The position numbers were made by a program, and so were the translations under genes. Shown here one piece after another: positions 43,251 to 52,251 of a stretch of 64,000 nt of DNA. The stretch is from Alloalcanivorax xenomutans. GTDB lineage: Bacteria; Pseudomonadota; Gammaproteobacteria; Pseudomonadales; Alcanivoracaceae. Below the pieces are notes generated by a model. It had not been told where the DNA came from. It did no database searches and was given only the letters and a program-made list of their open reading frames with translations. The DNA lies in contig NZ_OBMO01000001.1 in assembly GCF_900217905.1 (NCBI RefSeq), positions 186,001-250,000 of the forward strand. Reading direction: 5' to 3'. Every line of letters begins with the position of its first letter. The stretch's first letter is position 1.

Positions 43251-43270
43251 GCGCGCTCCGCGGAGCGCGC
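43251..43270 (-). other. Perfect 20-bp palindrome between adaptor and pump genes
   Basis: GCGCGCTCCGCGGAGCGCGC is fully self-complementary and lies in the 75-nt gap between the adaptor stop and the pump start. It forms a strong RNA hairpin and may tune the ratio of the two products. Confidence 0.55.
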
Positions 43271-43307
43271 TCGATCCATGGACTTGGGTTATGTCGGTGT
43301 CAGTCGA

Positions 43308-44492
43308 TCAGGGCGCCGCCGCCACTTCCGGTTCCTTGGTGGCCGCCGCGCGCATTTCCACCAGCGTCGGCGCCACCGGCATGCCGGACATGAATACTTT
43401 CTGCACCCCGTTGACGATGACCCGCTCGCCGGGCTTCAGGCCGTCGCGGATCACCACCAGGCCATCCACGGTGCGACCGGCGTCGACGTTACGGCGGGAC
43501 GCTTTGTTCTCATCGTCCACCACATAGACATAACGGCGGTTCTGATCGGTAAGCAGCGCCTTGCTGTCGATCAACAGCGCCTTGTCGAGACGCTCGGCGG
43601 GCAGTTCCACCCGGGCGAATTGCCCCGGCTTGAAGCGGCCATCCGGGTTCGGCACCACGGCGCGGAACTGCAGCGTGCCGGTGCTGGCGTTGAGACGGTT
43701 ATCGATGAAGTCGACCTTGCCCCGATGCGGGTAGCCGTTTTCACCGCTCAAACCGATACGCACTTCGGTATCCTCGCCATTACCCAGCAGCTCTCGGCCA
43801 CGCAGGTAGGAATCGCTGTCGCTCTCGAAGTACACGTACACCGGATCCACCGATACCACTGTGGTCAACAGGGTCTGATCAGCGTTGGCCAGGTTGCCGC
43901 GAGTGACCATGGCGCGGCCGGCGCGGCCGGTGATCGGAGAGCGCACCTCGGTGTACTCCAGATCAAGACGGGCGGTTTCCAACGCCGCTTCGGCGGCATT
44001 CATGGCCGCGCGCGCTGACACCATCGCCGACGCCCGGCGGTCGTATTCCTCGCGGGAGATGGCGCGGCTGGCCACCAGCCGTTCCGCCCGGGAGGCTTCT
44101 CTCTTGGCCAATTGATACTGGCTGCGAGCCTGGGCCAGGTCCGCGGCGGCGGCCCGTTCACGGGCACGGTAAGGGCGCTGGTCAATGACGAACAACACAT
44201 CGCCCTGTTCCACCAGTTCCCCTTCCTCGAAGCTCACCTTGTCGATGTAGCCGCTGACACGGGGACGCAGATCCACGGTTTCCGGTGCCGCCACCCGGCC
44301 GGTGAAGTCATCCCACAGTGTCACCGGGTCATCCAGCACCTTCGCCACCTTGACCGCCGGCGGCGGCATTTGCGCCTGCTCCTGCTCACCACGGGCATCG
44401 CAGCCGGCCAATCCAACGGCCACCATCAATATGAGGGCGAGCCCGATGATCAGCTCTCCCCCGCTGGCGTAATGGGTATTGATTGAATCCAT
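43308..44492 (-). CDS. RND periplasmic adaptor lipoprotein (MexE-like)
   Basis: 394 residues. Signal with lipobox VAVGLAGC (Cys near 31), biotinyl-lipoyl halves (VDLRPRVSGYIDKVSFEEGELVEQGDVLF and a mirrored half), an alpha-hairpin coiled coil (about 105-175), beta-barrel and membrane-proximal domains ending GLKPGERVIVNGVQKVFMSGMPV. First gene of the leftward efflux operon, behind the palindromic operator at 44580. The start at 44490-44492 gives a slightly long pre-sequence; an internal start is possible. Confidence 0.92.
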   Translation of the reverse strand: MDSINTHYASGGELIIGLALILMVAVGLAGCDARGEQEQAQMPPPAVKVAKVLDDPVTLWDDFTGRVAAPETVDLRPRVSGYIDKVSFEEGELVEQGDVLFVIDQRPYRARERAAAADLAQARSQYQLAKREASRAERLVASRAISREEYDRRASAMVSARAAMNAAEAALETARLDLEYTEVRSPITGRAGRAMVTRGNLANADQTLLTTVVSVDPVYVYFESDSDSYLRGRELLGNGEDTEVRIGLSGENGYPHRGKVDFIDNRLNASTGTLQFRAVVPNPDGRFKPGQFARVELPAERLDKALLIDSKALLTDQNRRYVYVVDDENKASRRNVDAGRTVDGLVVIRDGLKPGERVIVNGVQKVFMSGMPVAPTLVEMRAAATKEPEVAAAP

Positions 44493-45272
44493 GTTGCGCT
44501 CGCTCCTGCTGTTCGGGCCTTGCAGGCAATACGCCTGCCTTCAATTGAAAATAGTTCCCATTTGCAAAACTCTAAAAACTGACTGACCGTCAGTCAATAG
44601 CGGGACACCATCAAGTGAGGTCAAACGATCAATGCCCCGGGGCATCGGACTCGTTCTCCCCCAGGCCGCGAACGTTAATTCCTCAACCAATGTTGAGGTC
44701 AACGGCGTTTCTTGATGGGTTTACCGATGGTCGATATAGGCACGGCCTATTCGACAGCAACGTGGATCGGGGCCCCCGCTTGCCACCTGACGGACCCGTC
44801 CCGCCGATTGGCGGCGGGTCCCTTCCACGCCGCACACAATAGAGGACAGCCGCCAGCCGGCGGTATCCGTTTACTGCGCGATAATTGCCTGATCCTGTGA
44901 ACAATACAGAATCAGGCAGCCGTCCCCAGCAAACGTCCGCCCGGATCCGGGCCCCATTATCCGGCAAGTGCGAACAACATCACGCCGTCGAAGCCGCCGT
45001 CCCCAACAAGGACAATAATGTTGAAACAAAAGGCTTTGCACCATATTGCCGCGTCATAAAACCGACATCCGTTCAATTTGATGCACGCGCCAGGCGGAGC
45101 CGGATCAGGCTAGATCACGGATTGTCGCGGATCACCATGACAACCCCTCCGGCTTGCCTGAAATTGCTTGTTACTCCACAGTCATTGCACGATCCTGCAG
45201 CATTCCAGGAGCCGCGCTTACCCTGTCACGGGCAGTGCGTATACTGCCGACAAACACACGGAGGGCACTATC
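44493..45272. other. 780-bp hairpin-rich gap, no gene seen
   Basis: Besides the efflux promoter, the gap holds a 14-bp palindrome ATGCCCCGGGGCAT (44632-44645), CCTCAAC-CAAT-GTTGAGG (44681-44698), a bulged stem GGACCCG..CGGGTCC (44802-44831) and GCCTGAT..ATCAGGC (44887-44917). None is next to a T run. ORFs on both strands look like shadows. Before the AraC gene there is a TATACT -10-like box (45240-45245). Confidence 0.5.
44569..44597 (-). promoter_or_regulatory. Efflux operon promoter with TetR-type operator
   Basis: On the minus strand TTGACT (44592-44597) and TAGAGT (44569-44574) are 17 nt apart, a fair -35/-10 pair. A perfect palindrome TGACTGACCGTCAGTCA (44580-44596) overlaps the -35 element; this shape is typical of TetR/AcrR operators that repress RND pumps. 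No TetR gene is adjacent, so the repressor must be encoded elsewhere. Confidence 0.7.
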
Positions 45273-46235
45273 GTGGCGCATCACTCCCTTTCCCTTTCAT
45301 CGTCCGGGCAGGACATCGAACTCGAACAGCTCCGTTCCCGGCTTACCAGAACCGTCCTGCGGCATGCTCCGGAGGATGGCATAGAAGAATCCACACTGTC
45401 GGGCCTACATCTGGGGCGGGCCAACACGCCCACGCAATGCACCTCGGCCATCTACGAGCCCTGTCTGTGCGTCATCGTCCAGGGCAGCAAGACGATCTGG
45501 CTTGGCGACCGCGAAATCGTCTATGGCCCCTTGAGCTACCTGGTGTCATCGGTCCATCTGCCGGTACTGGGGCAAGTCAACGTGGCCAGCCCCGGCGAGC
45601 CGTTCCTGTCCATTCGCCTGGATGTGGATTCCCAGGAAGTGGCGGACCTGGTGTTCGAACTGGGCGAGGCGGTGAGTGACGAAGATCAGTGTCCGGAGAT
45701 CAACTGCGGGCTGTGCATGGCGCCTATCGACACCGCCATGCTGGACGCCACCACCCGCCTGGTGGAGCTGCTCGACAAGCCCGCCGACACACCGATCATG
45801 GCGCCGCTGATCCGGCGTGAGATCCTGTATCGCGCGCTGATCGGCGAAATGGGCGCGCGCATGCGCAAGTTCGCCGCCGCCGACAGCCAGTCCCACCGGG
45901 TCTCCAAGGTCATCGCCCTGCTCAAGGACCGCTATACCCAACCGCTGCGGGTTCGGGATCTGGCGGATCAGGTCAACATGAGCGAATCGTCCCTGTTCCA
46001 CAGTTTCAAACAGGTGACGCGCATGTCACCGCTGCAGTTCCAGAAGAAACTGCGCCTGCACGAGGCGCGTCGGCTGATGCTCAGCGAAGGCCTGGAAGCG
46101 GCCACCGCCAGTTACCGGGTGGGCTATGAAAGCCCTTCCCAGTTCAGCCGCGAATACAGCCGTATGTTCGGCGCGCCGCCGCGCGCCCACGTACAGAGCC
46201 TGCTGACCGGTGAGGGCGTCGGCGCCCCCGCCTGA
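45273..46235 (+). CDS. AraC-family regulator (AraC_N type)
   Basis: 320 residues from a GTG at 45273 with GGAGGG 7 nt upstream. The open frame extends further but without conserved sequence. N-terminal AraC_N cupin-like domain (about 45-190; EPCLCVIVQGSKTIWLGDRE) and C-terminal double HTH (about 215-305; LRVRDLADQVNMSESSLFHSFKQVT, MSPLQFQKKLRLHEARRLM, VGYESPSQFSREYSRMFG). A TATACT -10-like box is at 45240. It probably activates the old yellow enzyme gene immediately downstream. Effector unknown. Confidence 0.88.
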   Translation: MAHHSLSLSSSGQDIELEQLRSRLTRTVLRHAPEDGIEESTLSGLHLGRANTPTQCTSAIYEPCLCVIVQGSKTIWLGDREIVYGPLSYLVSSVHLPVLGQVNVASPGEPFLSIRLDVDSQEVADLVFELGEAVSDEDQCPEINCGLCMAPIDTAMLDATTRLVELLDKPADTPIMAPLIRREILYRALIGEMGARMRKFAAADSQSHRVSKVIALLKDRYTQPLRVRDLADQVNMSESSLFHSFKQVTRMSPLQFQKKLRLHEARRLMLSEGLEAATASYRVGYESPSQFSREYSRMFGAPPRAHVQSLLTGEGVGAPA

Positions 46236-46245
46236 CCCCGTCTCC

Positions 46246-46275
46246 AGGGGCGGCGTGCCCGCCCCTTTCCTTTAT
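46246..46275 (+). terminator. Intrinsic terminator after AraC gene
   Basis: Stem AGGGGCGG / CCGCCCCT (46246-46266) with a 5-nt loop, followed by TTCCTTTATTT. It is the most canonical intrinsic terminator in this part of the window. Confidence 0.75.
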
Positions 46276-46300
46276 TTGCGTCCCCTTTCCGGAGAGGTCC

Positions 46301-47395
46301 ATGAGCCATCTGTTTACCCCGCTCGAACTGGGTCCGTTGAACCTGGATAACCGTATCGTCATCGCCCCGATGTGCCAGTATTCGGCCGACGACGGCAACG
46401 CCACCAGCTGGCACACCATCCACCTGGGCACCCTGGCGCAATCCGGCGCCGGCCTGCTGATCCTGGAAGCCAGCGCGGTGTTGCCGGAAGGCCGCATCAG
46501 CCCGCGGGATCTGGGACTGTGGAACGATGACAACGAAGCCGCCCTGAAAACCGTGCTCGACCAAGTGCGCGCATGGTCTCCCATGCCTGTAGGGATCCAA
46601 CTGGCCCACGCCGGCCGTAAAGCCTCCACGCACCGGCCCTGGGAGGGCGGAGCGCAAATCAGGCCGGATCAGGGCAACGGCTGGCAAACCCGCGCGCCCT
46701 CCGAATTGCCGTTCGCCGACAATGAACAGGCTCCGGAGCCGCTTTCCGAGGACGAGATCGGTGAATTGATTGAAGCCTTTGTCGCCGCCGCCAAACGGGC
46801 ACGCCGCCTGGGGCTGGATTTGATCGAGATCCACGGCGCCCATGGCTACCTGCTGCACGAGTTTCTGTCGCCGCTGTCCAACCGCCGTGACGACCGCTAT
46901 GGCGGCAGTCTGGAAAACCGCATGCGGTTGCTGTTGGAGGTGTTCGACGCCGTCCGCGAAGCGGTGCCGGAAATGGCGGTCGGGGTACGGGTATCGGCTA
47001 CCGACTGGGCAGCGGACGGCTGGGACCTGGAGCAAACCGTGGCGCTGGCCAAGGCCCTCAAGGCACGCGGCTGCCATTTCATTCATGTCTCCAGCGGCGG
47101 CCTGACACCGGCGCAGAAAATTCCCGTCGGCCCCGGTTATCAGACCGCCCTGGCGGCTCGCATCAAGGCCGAAAGCGGCCTGACCACCATCGCGGTGGGC
47201 CTGATCACCGAGCCGGAACAGGCGGAAACGCTGCTGGCATCCGGCCAGGCGGATGCCGTCGGCCTGGCCCGCGGCATCCTCTATAACCCGCGCTGGCCCT
47301 GGCACGCCGCGGCCCGTCTGGGCGCCACGATCCACGCCTCCCCGCAGTATCTGCGCAGCGAGCCCTACAGCGCGCGCGGATTGTTCAAACAGTAA
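46301..47395 (+). CDS. Old yellow enzyme family NADH:flavin oxidoreductase (YqjM/XenA type)
   Basis: 364 residues. FMN barrel of the YqjM-like class: redox-modulating Cys25 in IAPMCQYSA, HAGRK (substrate-binding His pair region), GAHGYLLHEFLSP and RYGGSLENRMRLLLEV, and GLARGILYNPRWPWHAA at the C-terminus. These enzymes reduce activated C=C bonds of enones, nitro compounds and similar electrophiles. It probably serves detoxification under control of the AraC protein upstream. A terminator hairpin follows at 47404. Confidence 0.92.
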   Translation: MSHLFTPLELGPLNLDNRIVIAPMCQYSADDGNATSWHTIHLGTLAQSGAGLLILEASAVLPEGRISPRDLGLWNDDNEAALKTVLDQVRAWSPMPVGIQLAHAGRKASTHRPWEGGAQIRPDQGNGWQTRAPSELPFADNEQAPEPLSEDEIGELIEAFVAAAKRARRLGLDLIEIHGAHGYLLHEFLSPLSNRRDDRYGGSLENRMRLLLEVFDAVREAVPEMAVGVRVSATDWAADGWDLEQTVALAKALKARGCHFIHVSSGGLTPAQKIPVGPGYQTALAARIKAESGLTTIAVGLITEPEQAETLLASGQADAVGLARGILYNPRWPWHAAARLGATIHASPQYLRSEPYSARGLFKQ

Positions 47396-47734
47396 GCCGC
47401 CCCGGCCCGGTGCACGCTCACCGGGCCACCCGCCGTGCCCGCCCCATTCCGGTGCTCTCGTCATGCACCATTACCCGCGCTGACACGCTTTCGTCACGGC
47501 ACGGAACTTGAATACAAGAGGCCGTCCGCTTGCCGGGACCCTGGCGGGCCTGCTTGAATCAGAACTGTCCCGCCCCCATATAGGGCGCGAATTCAGTGTC
47601 CCGCTTACCGGCCCGGACAGCTACGGCCGGATACCCACCCCGGTGTCCGGCCGCGACGGTCCCCCCACCCACAACGTGGCGACGGACCCACCATAATTTT
47701 TCTGCATTCCAAAAGACCAGAAGGAGAGGAAACC
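47396..47734. other. Gap with terminator and isocitrate dehydrogenase promoter region
   Basis: The gap starts with a perfect 8-bp stem GGCCCGGT / ACCGGGCC (47404-47427), terminator of the OYE gene. The rest has no convincing ORF. A CATAAT box (47692-47697) shortly before the ribosome-binding site GGAGAGG could be a -10 element. Confidence 0.5.
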
Positions 47735-48748
47735 ATGGCGGAAACACGCGTGACCATCATCCCGGGCGACGGCATCGGCCCGGACATCGTCGATGCCACC
47801 GTTCGAGTCCTGGATGCTCTGGACTGCGGCCTGGCCTATGACTATGCCATCGCCGGGCAAACCGCCCTGGACAAGGGCCTCGACCTGGTCCCCCAGGAAA
47901 CCCTCGACATGATCGGCAAGAATCCGGTGGCGTTGAAAGGGCCGATCACCACCCCGGTGGGCAAGGGCTTCCGCTCGGTCAACGTCACCCTGCGCAAATA
48001 CTTCGATCTGTTCGCCAACGTCCGCCCCGCTCTCTCCATCCCCGGTGTCCGTTCCCGCTACGATAATGTCGATATCCTCACCGTCCGCGAGAACATCGAA
48101 GGCATCTACTCCGGTGAAGGCCAGATGGTCAGCGAAGATGGCGAACGGGCGGAACTGCGCAGCGTCATCACCCGCAAGGAGTCCAGACGCCTGATCCGTT
48201 TCGCCTATGAAGCCGCGCGCCGGCTGGGCCGCAAGAAAGTCACCGTGGTGCACAAAGCCAACATCATGAAATCCACCTCCGGGCTGTTCCTGGATGTGGC
48301 ACGCAGCGTGGCCAAGGAATACGACGATATCGAGCACGAGGAAATGATCGTCGACAACTGCGCCATGCAACTGGTGATGAACCCTCACCGTTTCGACGTC
48401 ATCGTCACCACCAACCTGTTCGGTGACATTCTTTCCGACCTCTGCGCCGGCCTGGTGGGCGGCCTTGGACTGGCGCCCGGCGCCAACGTCGGGGAAGACA
48501 AAGGCATCTTTGAAGCGGTGCACGGCAGCGCGCCGGATATCGCCGGCAAGGGGGTCGCCAACCCCACCGCGCTGATGCTCGGCGCCGCCATGATGCTCGA
48601 CTATCTGGATCTCAACAGCGAAGCCGAGCGTCTGCGTAACGCCCTGCGCACAGTGGTTGGCGAGGGGGACAAAGTCACCCCGGACCTGGGTGGGCGCAGC
48701 AGCACCACCGAATTCACCGATGAAGTGATTCGTAAGCTGGCGCAGTAA
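47735..48748 (+). CDS. NAD-type isocitrate/isopropylmalate dehydrogenase family protein
   Basis: 337 residues, the length of monofunctional NAD-dependent isocitrate dehydrogenases and isopropylmalate dehydrogenases. The sequence [55 protein letters not shown] and [27 protein letters not shown] is that of the bacterial NAD-IDH branch. It oxidises isocitrate to 2-oxoglutarate and CO2. No leu genes are nearby, which favours isocitrate. GGAGAGG precedes the ATG. A REP palindrome follows at 48754. Confidence 0.88.
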   Translation: MAETRVTIIPGDGIGPDIVDATVRVLDALDCGLAYDYAIAGQTALDKGLDLVPQETLDMIGKNPVALKGPITTPVGKGFRSVNVTLRKYFDLFANVRPALSIPGVRSRYDNVDILTVRENIEGIYSGEGQMVSEDGERAELRSVITRKESRRLIRFAYEAARRLGRKKVTVVHKANIMKSTSGLFLDVARSVAKEYDDIEHEEMIVDNCAMQLVMNPHRFDVIVTTNLFGDILSDLCAGLVGGLGLAPGANVGEDKGIFEAVHGSAPDIAGKGVANPTALMLGAAMMLDYLDLNSEAERLRNALRTVVGEGDKVTPDLGGRSSTTEFTDEVIRKLAQ

Positions 48749-48753
48749 TAAGG

Positions 48754-48852
48754 CTGCGAAGTCGCTGTGGGAGCTTGCCTGCAAGCGAATGTTGCTCAAC
48801 GCCTGAGCGAACCTCATTCGCTTGCAGGCAAGCTCCCACAGCGGCTTCGCAG
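48754..48852. repeat. BIME: perfect 28-bp REP pair in a 99-bp palindrome
   Basis: Arms 48764-48791 and 48815-48842 are perfectly complementary over 28 bp (outer part GCTGTGGGAGCTTGCCTGCA) with a 23-nt spacer, and flanking CTGCGAAG / CTTCGCAG extend the symmetry to 48754 and 48852. Same family as REPs at 29585, 30434 and 38441. It also ends the isocitrate dehydrogenase transcript. Confidence 0.85.
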
Positions 48853-49042
48853 TTCGGTTTGAGGGAAACGGTGAGGCAAACGGTCCATGACTCGCCATTC
48901 CCGGCCCGCTCGTGAGCCGGATCAAGAAATCTCATGGTTTTGCATTTTTAACGGCTTGCCCACTAGTCGCCGCGGCCATGCACTCTATATGCTGAAGCTT
49001 CGTTGTTCAGATCAGAACGCAGGTCCATACCAAGGAGGCGTC

Positions 49043-49312
49043 ATGAACCAGTCAGCGGAAACCGAAGCCCTGAAAAAAGACCTTGAGCAGTTGCGCCGGG
49101 ACTTCAAGGCCCTGGCCGACGCGGTCAAGCATTCCACTCAGGAACGCGCCCAGGAGCATCTCAACAGCGCCCGGGAAACCTTCGAAGGTGCGCGCCAAAG
49201 CGCCTCCCGGCAAGCGGAGCACTTGGGGGAGGAGATCAAGGCCCGCCCTTTTACCAGCGTGCTCACGGCGTTCGGCGTGGGCCTGCTGCTCGGCAAACTG
49301 CTCGGCCGTTGA
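49043..49312 (+). CDS. DUF883/ElaB-YqjD-like ribosome- or membrane-associated protein
   Basis: 89 residues from the ATG at 49043 (AAGGAGG 8 nt upstream). A long charged coiled coil (about 5-65) is followed by a C-terminal membrane helix ending GVGLLLGKLLGR, the standard YqjD/ElaB plan. Such proteins tether ribosomes to the membrane in stationary phase. Its TGA overlaps the start of the next gene. Confidence 0.88.
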   Translation: MNQSAETEALKKDLEQLRRDFKALADAVKHSTQERAQEHLNSARETFEGARQSASRQAEHLGEEIKARPFTSVLTAFGVGLLLGKLLGR

Positions 49313-49794
49313 GTGTGAAACTGCGCGGCATGCTGGCCGGGCTGTTCAGTCTTAATGCGATGATCTGGCTGATCATGTTGATCAGCCTGGCGGCATTACT
49401 GAGCCTCACGGCAGCGGCCTGGATCGCGCTGACACCACCGCTGGGCGCGGCGCTGGCCGCGCTGATCAGCGGCGCCGGTCTGCTGGTGGTGGCCGCCGCC
49501 CTCGGCTACGGCCTGGTTCGCGCCAACCGCGCCGGTCCAGCCCAAGACGACACACCGCCACCGGCGCCGAGCCCGACGGAAAGCGTCCTGGAGTCTGGTC
49601 TGCGTCCGTTGGTGGGCGATCAGACCCTGGCGTGGGCGCGCCGCAATAGCGGTCTGCTGATGATCGGTGCCTTCGCCGCCGGCGTGGCGATTGCCGCCAG
49701 CCCCACTTTGCGCCGCGCGCTGACCCAGGTCGCCGGCCCCGTGGTGACACGCAAGGCCGTGGACACCTGGCGGGCCTTCAATCAGCAAGACTGA
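49309..49794 (+). CDS. Small membrane protein, probably YqjE-like (phage holin superfamily III)
   Basis: 161 residues from a TTG at 49309 overlapping the previous stop (TTGA), or 159 from a GTG at 49315. Two N-terminal membrane helices (about 12-35 and 44-68), a Pro-rich linker and a third hydrophobic segment (about 112-130). It follows the DUF883 gene as YqjE follows YqjD. Sequence similarity to YqjE is weak, so the family is a guess from position and topology. Confidence 0.7.
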   Translation: MSVKLRGMLAGLFSLNAMIWLIMLISLAALLSLTAAAWIALTPPLGAALAALISGAGLLVVAAALGYGLVRANRAGPAQDDTPPPAPSPTESVLESGLRPLVGDQTLAWARRNSGLLMIGAFAAGVAIAASPTLRRALTQVAGPVVTRKAVDTWRAFNQQD

Positions 49795-49955
49795 CCCACG
49801 GCGCCGCTTCCTTGCGGGTTGGCGCCGACTCCCTTCCTGCATTAGCCTGTCTAAGCCTAATCCCTAGAAAACATCGCTTTTCATTAAGCAGAGCTGGTGC
49901 AATGGTACTGCTCACCGAGGGCGTCCCGGCCCGTTTTCAGAAAGGAGCAGAGCCG

Positions 49956-50417
49956 ATGTCAGAACATCACGCCGCCATTGCCTGGACCCGCGCCGACCAC
50001 CCGGACGGCAACGGAAGCTACTCCCGCAACCATCTGGCCACCCTCAATGGCGGTCAGACCGTGCAAGTCTCCGCTGCGGTGGATTATCAAGGGGACGGCA
50101 ACTGCGCCGACCCGGAGCAACTGCTGGTGACCTCGGTGTCCAGTTGCTACATGCTGTTCTTCCTGGCCATCGCCGACGTCAAGGGCTACCGGGTGGAGAG
50201 CTACAAGGACACACCGGTGGGCTTTCTGGAAAAGAACGAGGAAGGCCGGTTGGCGGTGACCCGGGTGGAATTGCAACCCGCCATCGAGTTCGCCGACGGC
50301 CAGACACCGGAACCGGCCGAGCTGCAACGCCTGCATGCCGGCGCTCACCGTAATTGCTTCATCGGCAATTCGCTGAAGACCAAGGTGCGCCTGCGCACCC
50401 AGTCCGCGGCGGCCTGA
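49956..50417 (+). CDS. OsmC-family protein
   Basis: 153 residues from the ATG at 49956 (AAAGGAG upstream). OsmC/Ohr fold with NGSYSRNHLATL, DPEQLLVTSVSSCYMLFFLA (one of the two peroxidatic cysteines, Cys62-64 region) and HRNCFIGNSLKTKVRL near the end (second Cys). Members reduce organic hydroperoxides or are of unknown function; the HRNCFI ending is typical of the subgroup found near enoyl-CoA hydratases. It is followed by such a gene after 29 nt. Confidence 0.88.
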   Translation: MSEHHAAIAWTRADHPDGNGSYSRNHLATLNGGQTVQVSAAVDYQGDGNCADPEQLLVTSVSSCYMLFFLAIADVKGYRVESYKDTPVGFLEKNEEGRLAVTRVELQPAIEFADGQTPEPAELQRLHAGAHRNCFIGNSLKTKVRLRTQSAAA

Positions 50418-50446
50418 GCGGACAACGCAAAACAAGGAGAATCGTG

Positions 50447-51244
50447 ATGAGCGCGCAAGCCGATCTCAATGCCCCTCTGATACTGCGAGAAGACCAGGAT
50501 GGCCTGGTCACTTTGACCCTGAATCGGCCCCGCCACTACAACGCCTTGTCCGAGGAGATGCTGGCGGCGCTGAAAACCGAGCTGGACGCTCTGGCCAACG
50601 ACGAGACCCTGCGCTGCGTGGTGTTGCGGGCGGCGGGCAAGGCGTTTTGCGCCGGCCATGACCTGCGTCAGATGTACTCTCATCTGGGCGAGGAGGATTA
50701 TTACCGGCAACTGTTCGCCACCTGCAGCGGTGTAATGCAAAGCCTGCTGGCGGTACCGGTGCCGGTGATCGCGGTCATTCAAGGAGTGGCCACCGCCGCC
50801 GGCTGTCAGCTGGTGGCAAGTTGTGATCTGGCGGTGGCCACGGACAGCGCCCGCTTCGCCGTCTCCGGCATCAACGCCGGGCTATTCTGTTCCACGCCTT
50901 CGGTGGCGTTGTCACGTAATGTCTCGGCCAAGCGCGCCTTCGAAATGCTGGTGACCGCGCGCTTCATCGACGCCGCCACCGCCGCCGACTGGGGATTGAT
51001 CAATCAAGCCGTGCCGGAAGCGGAACTGGGCGGCGCGGTAACCGCCCTGGCCACTTCGATCATGGAGAAAAGCCCGGCGGCGATCCGCCATGGCAAAGCC
51101 ATGTTCTACCGGCAACGGCAACTGCCCCTGGACGAAGCCTATCGTTTTGCCGGAGAAGTGATGGCGCGGAACATGATGGAAGCGGACGCCGCCGAAGGTA
51201 TCGACGCCTTCCTCAACAAACGGGCGGCACAATGGCAGCGCTAA
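50447..51244 (+). CDS. Enoyl-CoA hydratase/isomerase family protein
   Basis: 265 residues from the ATG at 50447 (AAGGAGAATCGTG). Crotonase fold: LTLNRPRHYNALS, GKAFCAGHDLRQM (oxyanion hole) and GVATAAGCQLVASCDLAVA. The Glu positions that catalyse hydration are not both evident (SGINAGLFCSTPSVALSR at the second site), which resembles ECHDC3-type proteins of uncertain reaction. It shares a short operon with the OsmC gene and the LysR gene 4 nt after its stop. Confidence 0.88.
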   Translation: MSAQADLNAPLILREDQDGLVTLTLNRPRHYNALSEEMLAALKTELDALANDETLRCVVLRAAGKAFCAGHDLRQMYSHLGEEDYYRQLFATCSGVMQSLLAVPVPVIAVIQGVATAAGCQLVASCDLAVATDSARFAVSGINAGLFCSTPSVALSRNVSAKRAFEMLVTARFIDAATAADWGLINQAVPEAELGGAVTALATSIMEKSPAAIRHGKAMFYRQRQLPLDEAYRFAGEVMARNMMEADAAEGIDAFLNKRAAQWQR

Positions 51245-51248
51245 GCGG

Positions 51249-52235
51249 ATGAACGAACACACCCGGTCCTCCTTGCCCGCCGGCTTCATGCGGCGCCTGC
51301 CGCCGCTGGCGGCGCTGGCCTATTTCGAAGTGGCGGCGCGCACCCGCAGCTTCGCCGCCGCCGCCAAGGAATTGAGCGTGACCCCGGCGGCGGTGAGTCA
51401 TCAGATCAAAGCCCTCGAGGAACAACTCGGGGTGGCGCTGTTCATTCGCCACCATCGCCGGGTCACGCCGACGGCGGCGGCGCTGAGCATTCTGCCCCGG
51501 TTACAGGACGGCTTCGCCGCGCTGGTCGATGCCGTCGATGAACTGCGCAGCCAGGGTGAAGCCAAGGACGTCATCACGGTGTGCGCCGAGCCGTTGTTCG
51601 CCACCAAATGGCTGGTGCCACGTCTGCACCGCTTCTATGCCCGCCACCCGGAGGCGGAAGTGCGTCTGCAGGCCAGCCTGCATTCCGTGGACACCGCCCC
51701 CGGAGGACCGGTCACGGCTTCCGCCTTCTCCCGCGCCGGCATCGATCTAGCAATCCGCTTTGGTTATGGCGAGTACCCGGACATGGACAGTTCACTGCTG
51801 CTGGAAGTGGCGCTGGAGCCGGTGGTCGCTTCCGCGACGGGCCGGAGCACCATCGCCGAGGTGCTCGATGAGGGCGCCCTGCTCACCGACAATACCGCCG
51901 GCCGTTCCAATGAGAGATTCGGCTGGCGCGAATGGTGTGAAGCAGCCGGAAAACCTTTTCCCGCCGATGCCCGCGAGCACCATTTCGGCAACGGCTTGCT
52001 GGCACTGGAAGCCACCCTCACCGGCCAGGGCGCCTGGCTGGTCTGCCCGGAGCTGGTGGAGACGGAGCTGGCCGCCGGCACCCTGCGGCGGTTAAGTGAA
52101 GTGGCACTGCCCTGCCGGTTCCACTATTTCATCGTCAGCCCGGAGCGTGCCTCCCCTCGCGCCATCGTCACCGACTTCCGCGACTGGCTGCTGGATGAAC
52201 ACCGCCTGGCCAGCGGGCAAGCCCCCGAAACCTAG
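51249..52235 (+). CDS. LysR-family regulator (GcvA-like)
   Basis: 328 residues. HTH at about 14-75 (RRLPPLAALAYFEVAARTRSFAAAAKELSVTPAAVSHQIKALE), the GcvA/AmpR-type N-terminus, followed by the substrate-binding domain. It starts 4 nt after the enoyl-CoA hydratase stop and has RBS-like bases only inside that gene. It may regulate the local operon. Effector unknown. A small hairpin covers its stop. Confidence 0.85.
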   Translation: MNEHTRSSLPAGFMRRLPPLAALAYFEVAARTRSFAAAAKELSVTPAAVSHQIKALEEQLGVALFIRHHRRVTPTAAALSILPRLQDGFAALVDAVDELRSQGEAKDVITVCAEPLFATKWLVPRLHRFYARHPEAEVRLQASLHSVDTAPGGPVTASAFSRAGIDLAIRFGYGEYPDMDSSLLLEVALEPVVASATGRSTIAEVLDEGALLTDNTAGRSNERFGWREWCEAAGKPFPADAREHHFGNGLLALEATLTGQGAWLVCPELVETELAAGTLRRLSEVALPCRFHYFIVSPERASPRAIVTDFRDWLLDEHRLASGQAPET

Positions 52236-52251
52236 GGCCTGTTCACCCTAG
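52232..52251. terminator. Bidirectional hairpin between convergent genes
   Basis: CTAGGG / CCCTAG with an 8-nt loop, overlapping the stop codons of the LysR gene (plus) and the aldo/keto reductase (minus). Confidence 0.5.

Noticed and set aside
42213-44018. 601-residue plus-strand ORF opposite the RND adaptor and pump
   Set aside because: Antisense shadow of conserved efflux genes.
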